In this document: in pieces, positions 21,158 to 22,814 of the stretch
Numbering within the stretch: the stretch's first letter is position 1
Layout: the number at the start of each line of letters is the position of its first letter
Assembly (NCBI GenBank): GCA_000827495.1
Contig: KN817758.1
Location: 1 to 22,814 of the forward strand
Direction of reading: 5' to 3'
DNA from: Hypholoma sublateritium FD-334 SS-4
Lineage: Eukaryota; Basidiomycota; Agaricomycetes; Agaricales; Strophariaceae
DNA length: 22,814 bases
Notes under the pieces: model-generated
Told to the model about the DNA's origin: nothing
The model's input: only the letters and a program-made list of their open reading frames with translations
The model's database searches: none
Made by a program: the position numbers and the translations under genes

Positions 21158-21308
21158 CATCACCATGTAAATGCCTCCACATATATACATTCATACATTT
21201 TTACAATTGACAAGCTGGTCCAAGTGAGAAAATGTGTATCAAGGCCTCGGGCCTACTAGCGGCTTGAGCGCTTGAAGATACGACATCGCTTTATTCTCCA
21301 CTATTTCA

Positions 21309-22573
21309 CTAGAGAGCTGCATATCCTTCATCGTCCTCTTCCTCTTCATACACTCCTTCCCTGTCTTCTGCACCTATGTCACCAACTTTGCCCTCGCCAT
21401 CCTCGTCCTGGTCCTGGTCCTGGTCCTGGTCCTGGTCCTCGTCCTGGTCCTGGTCCTGGTCCTGGTCCTCGTCCTGGTCCTGGTCCTCGTCCTCCTCATC
21501 CCGGTCCTGGTTGTTGCCCTCGCCGTCCTGATCCTCGCCATTCTCGTCCTCGTCGTCCTCGTCCTCGCTGCTCTCGTCTTCATCCTTGTCATTTTCTTTG
21601 TCTGTGTCCTTGTCCTTGTCCTTATCCTCGTCCTCAACATCATCATCTCTGTCTTTGCCTCGCGAACTCCCCTCCTCGCCTCTATCATTCTCTGGAACTC
21701 CTTGGCCTAAGGCTGTTTGAGAGCCTTCTCTACTAGATGCTTCCTTCGTCAAAGATTGCTTCTCAGGCCCCGCATTTGTAGCGACGGTATTGTGATCCAC
21801 ACTTGGGTCAATCTCCATTTCTACTTCTTGCACATCTGGATGGTTGCCCACATTGGATACAGGTTCATCACTCAGATCAACTTTATAATGACCAACTCCG
21901 CCCCCCGCGTATCGCATGTACATATCCCGATCTACAAATCTGAAGCAATAGATTCGATTGCATCAGTACGAAATCGTAGACTTCAATTGAGAACTCACAT
22001 ATTCACGTAAAAATACTTCCAGTCATCCAATTCTCCAGGAGCTCTTCCAAGAGATTCTCCTTCCAAGAGATCTTCTGTGGGACCATATCTAAAGGAAGGT
22101 ATGAGATGGGTTCCACGAATAACTTCGTCGGGATCTAGGAACCCAAATGCAGCTGGATCATCTGAGGGAAGGAACTGAAGTCGATGAAGGTGTTTTCTCT
22201 TGAAACCTGCTGAATATGATGTATCGCGTTTGAACCAGCGCACCCATAAAATCTCCTTCGAAACCGGAGGAGATTGTTCTGTTTCTTTTTTATTGTGAAC
22301 CACGTCCGCATGAAATATTGCAATGATGCGTCCATATTCAAAGGGATGGCCATCGTCATTGCGCGAAAGCACCATTATATCAGCGTGGTTTCGCGCGTTT
22401 AAGGAATCCTGTCCAATGCGAAGATCATAGCTCATGTAGTTGATTCTTATGACTTTGTGACGGTACAATCTTTCGTTGACAATGACAATTTGCCTGCGCT
22501 CTTCCGCTGAGAATTCGTTACCGTTGATAGGGTCGCTTTTAGACTGCACGTGGATTTTTGCTTTTCGGAGCAT
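21309..22573 (-). CDS. Fungal expanded-family protein with FVDRD module and acidic tail
   Basis: Exon 1 runs from ATG 22573 to 21999, exon 2 from 21939 to the stop at 21309, joined by a 59 nt intron (GTGAGT..CTTCAG) in frame, giving 401 residues. Residues 40-200 contain VNERLYRHKVIRINYMSYDL, ADIMVLSRNDD, GRIIAIFHADV, ILWVRWFKRD, FGFLDPDEVIRGTHLIPSF and YFYVNIFVDRDMYMRYAGGG. From memory, this set recurs as a C-terminal module in many Agaricomycete proteins, often next to transposase-like sequence; the link to transposons is inference. About residues 285-375 are almost all D, E, Q, K and N. The true N-terminus may lie further out: the frame is open upstream to an acceptor-like TAG at 22667-22669 (31 more codons), and a separate 37-codon frame at 22667-22780 (MVRWSLIASF..) may be an upstream exon. 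Two N bases at 22598 and 22612 limit certainty. Confidence 0.72.
21401..21498. repeat. Hexanucleotide coding microsatellite
   Basis: Imperfect repeats of the hexamer ctggtc (interrupted by ctcgtc) on the plus strand read on the minus strand as alternating Gln-Asp with Glu-Asp interruptions inside the acidic tail of the 21309-22573 gene. The plus-strand Pro-Gly reading is an antisense shadow. Confidence 0.9.
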
Positions 22574-22814
22574 TAAACATGTGTTGAAGGCAGATAANGA
22601 GGGACTGAGACGNGCCCTCGTCAGCAGTTCAAAGAAGGCGGATAATAGAATCAGTTGAGAATGGTCCTAGCTCATGAGTCTGTGACGATGGGAGTTATGG
22701 GCAGCGTCTCTATCAAAGGACGTTCCCTTGACAAACCGGGAGACAGTACAAAAACTCGCTATGAGACTCCAGCGAACCATTCTAACAAGGAACTATTATC
22801 CCCTTCTATTATCA

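Noticed and set aside
21272..21736. Plus-strand 154-codon frame with long Pro-Gly repeats
   Set aside because: It is the antisense reading of the hexanucleotide repeat in the minus-strand acidic-tail gene, which has a conserved module and a proper intron.

Overview
The window looks like draft nuclear DNA from a mushroom-forming basidiomycete (Agaricomycetes). The protein genes are split by 48-61 bp GT..AG introns. One gene is a clear secreted heme-thiolate peroxygenase. Several others resemble hydrophilic, multi-copy, function-unknown families common in Agaricomycete genomes. Isolated N bases cluster in 694-3811 and at 22598/22612, as expected if reads from repeated families were merged during assembly.

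Layout from left to right. Positions 873-4168 (+) hold two intron-rich genes of unknown function whose products share an LIGSLV-type motif. After a gene-poor spacer, a short broken coding fragment (about 5299-5463) is interrupted by a 1.17 kb non-autonomous DNA transposon, 5465-6638. It has 26 bp terminal inverted repeats and an 8 bp target duplication with one mismatch, which suggests a hAT-like element. Positions 6647-9885 are GC-rich and contain only short, conflicting frames. A possible small gene follows at 10037-10375. Positions 10794-12155 (-) encode an apparently intact five-exon, 377-residue long-type unspecific peroxygenase with a signal peptide.

Positions 13540-16513 (-) hold a decayed copy of an auxilin-like (Swa2-type) clathrin-uncoating co-chaperone. 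Its UBA, TPR and J-domain remnants survive in several frames, with in-frame stops, frameshifts and a lost HPD signature. A degenerate array of about six units (55-79 bp spacing) lies at 16967-17350. The right third is a compact block: an intact eight-exon 379-residue gene (17511-19015, -) resembling a DUF6698-like family, divergent over 289 bp from a small coiled-coil gene (19305, +), then another unknown gene (20120-21157, +), which converges with a gene (21309-22573, -) encoding a conserved 'FVDRD' module and a very acidic tail made by a hexanucleotide repeat.

Only the peroxygenase has a well-defined biochemical role, extracellular H2O2-dependent oxyfunctionalisation. The unknown genes on both flanks, the transposon and the pseudogene together make this look like a dynamic, gene-poor accessory region. 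No complete new multi-gene system can be demonstrated from the sequence alone. The best candidates for new biology are the divergent/convergent cluster at 17511-22573, the paired genes at 873-4168, and the undescribed TIR element.
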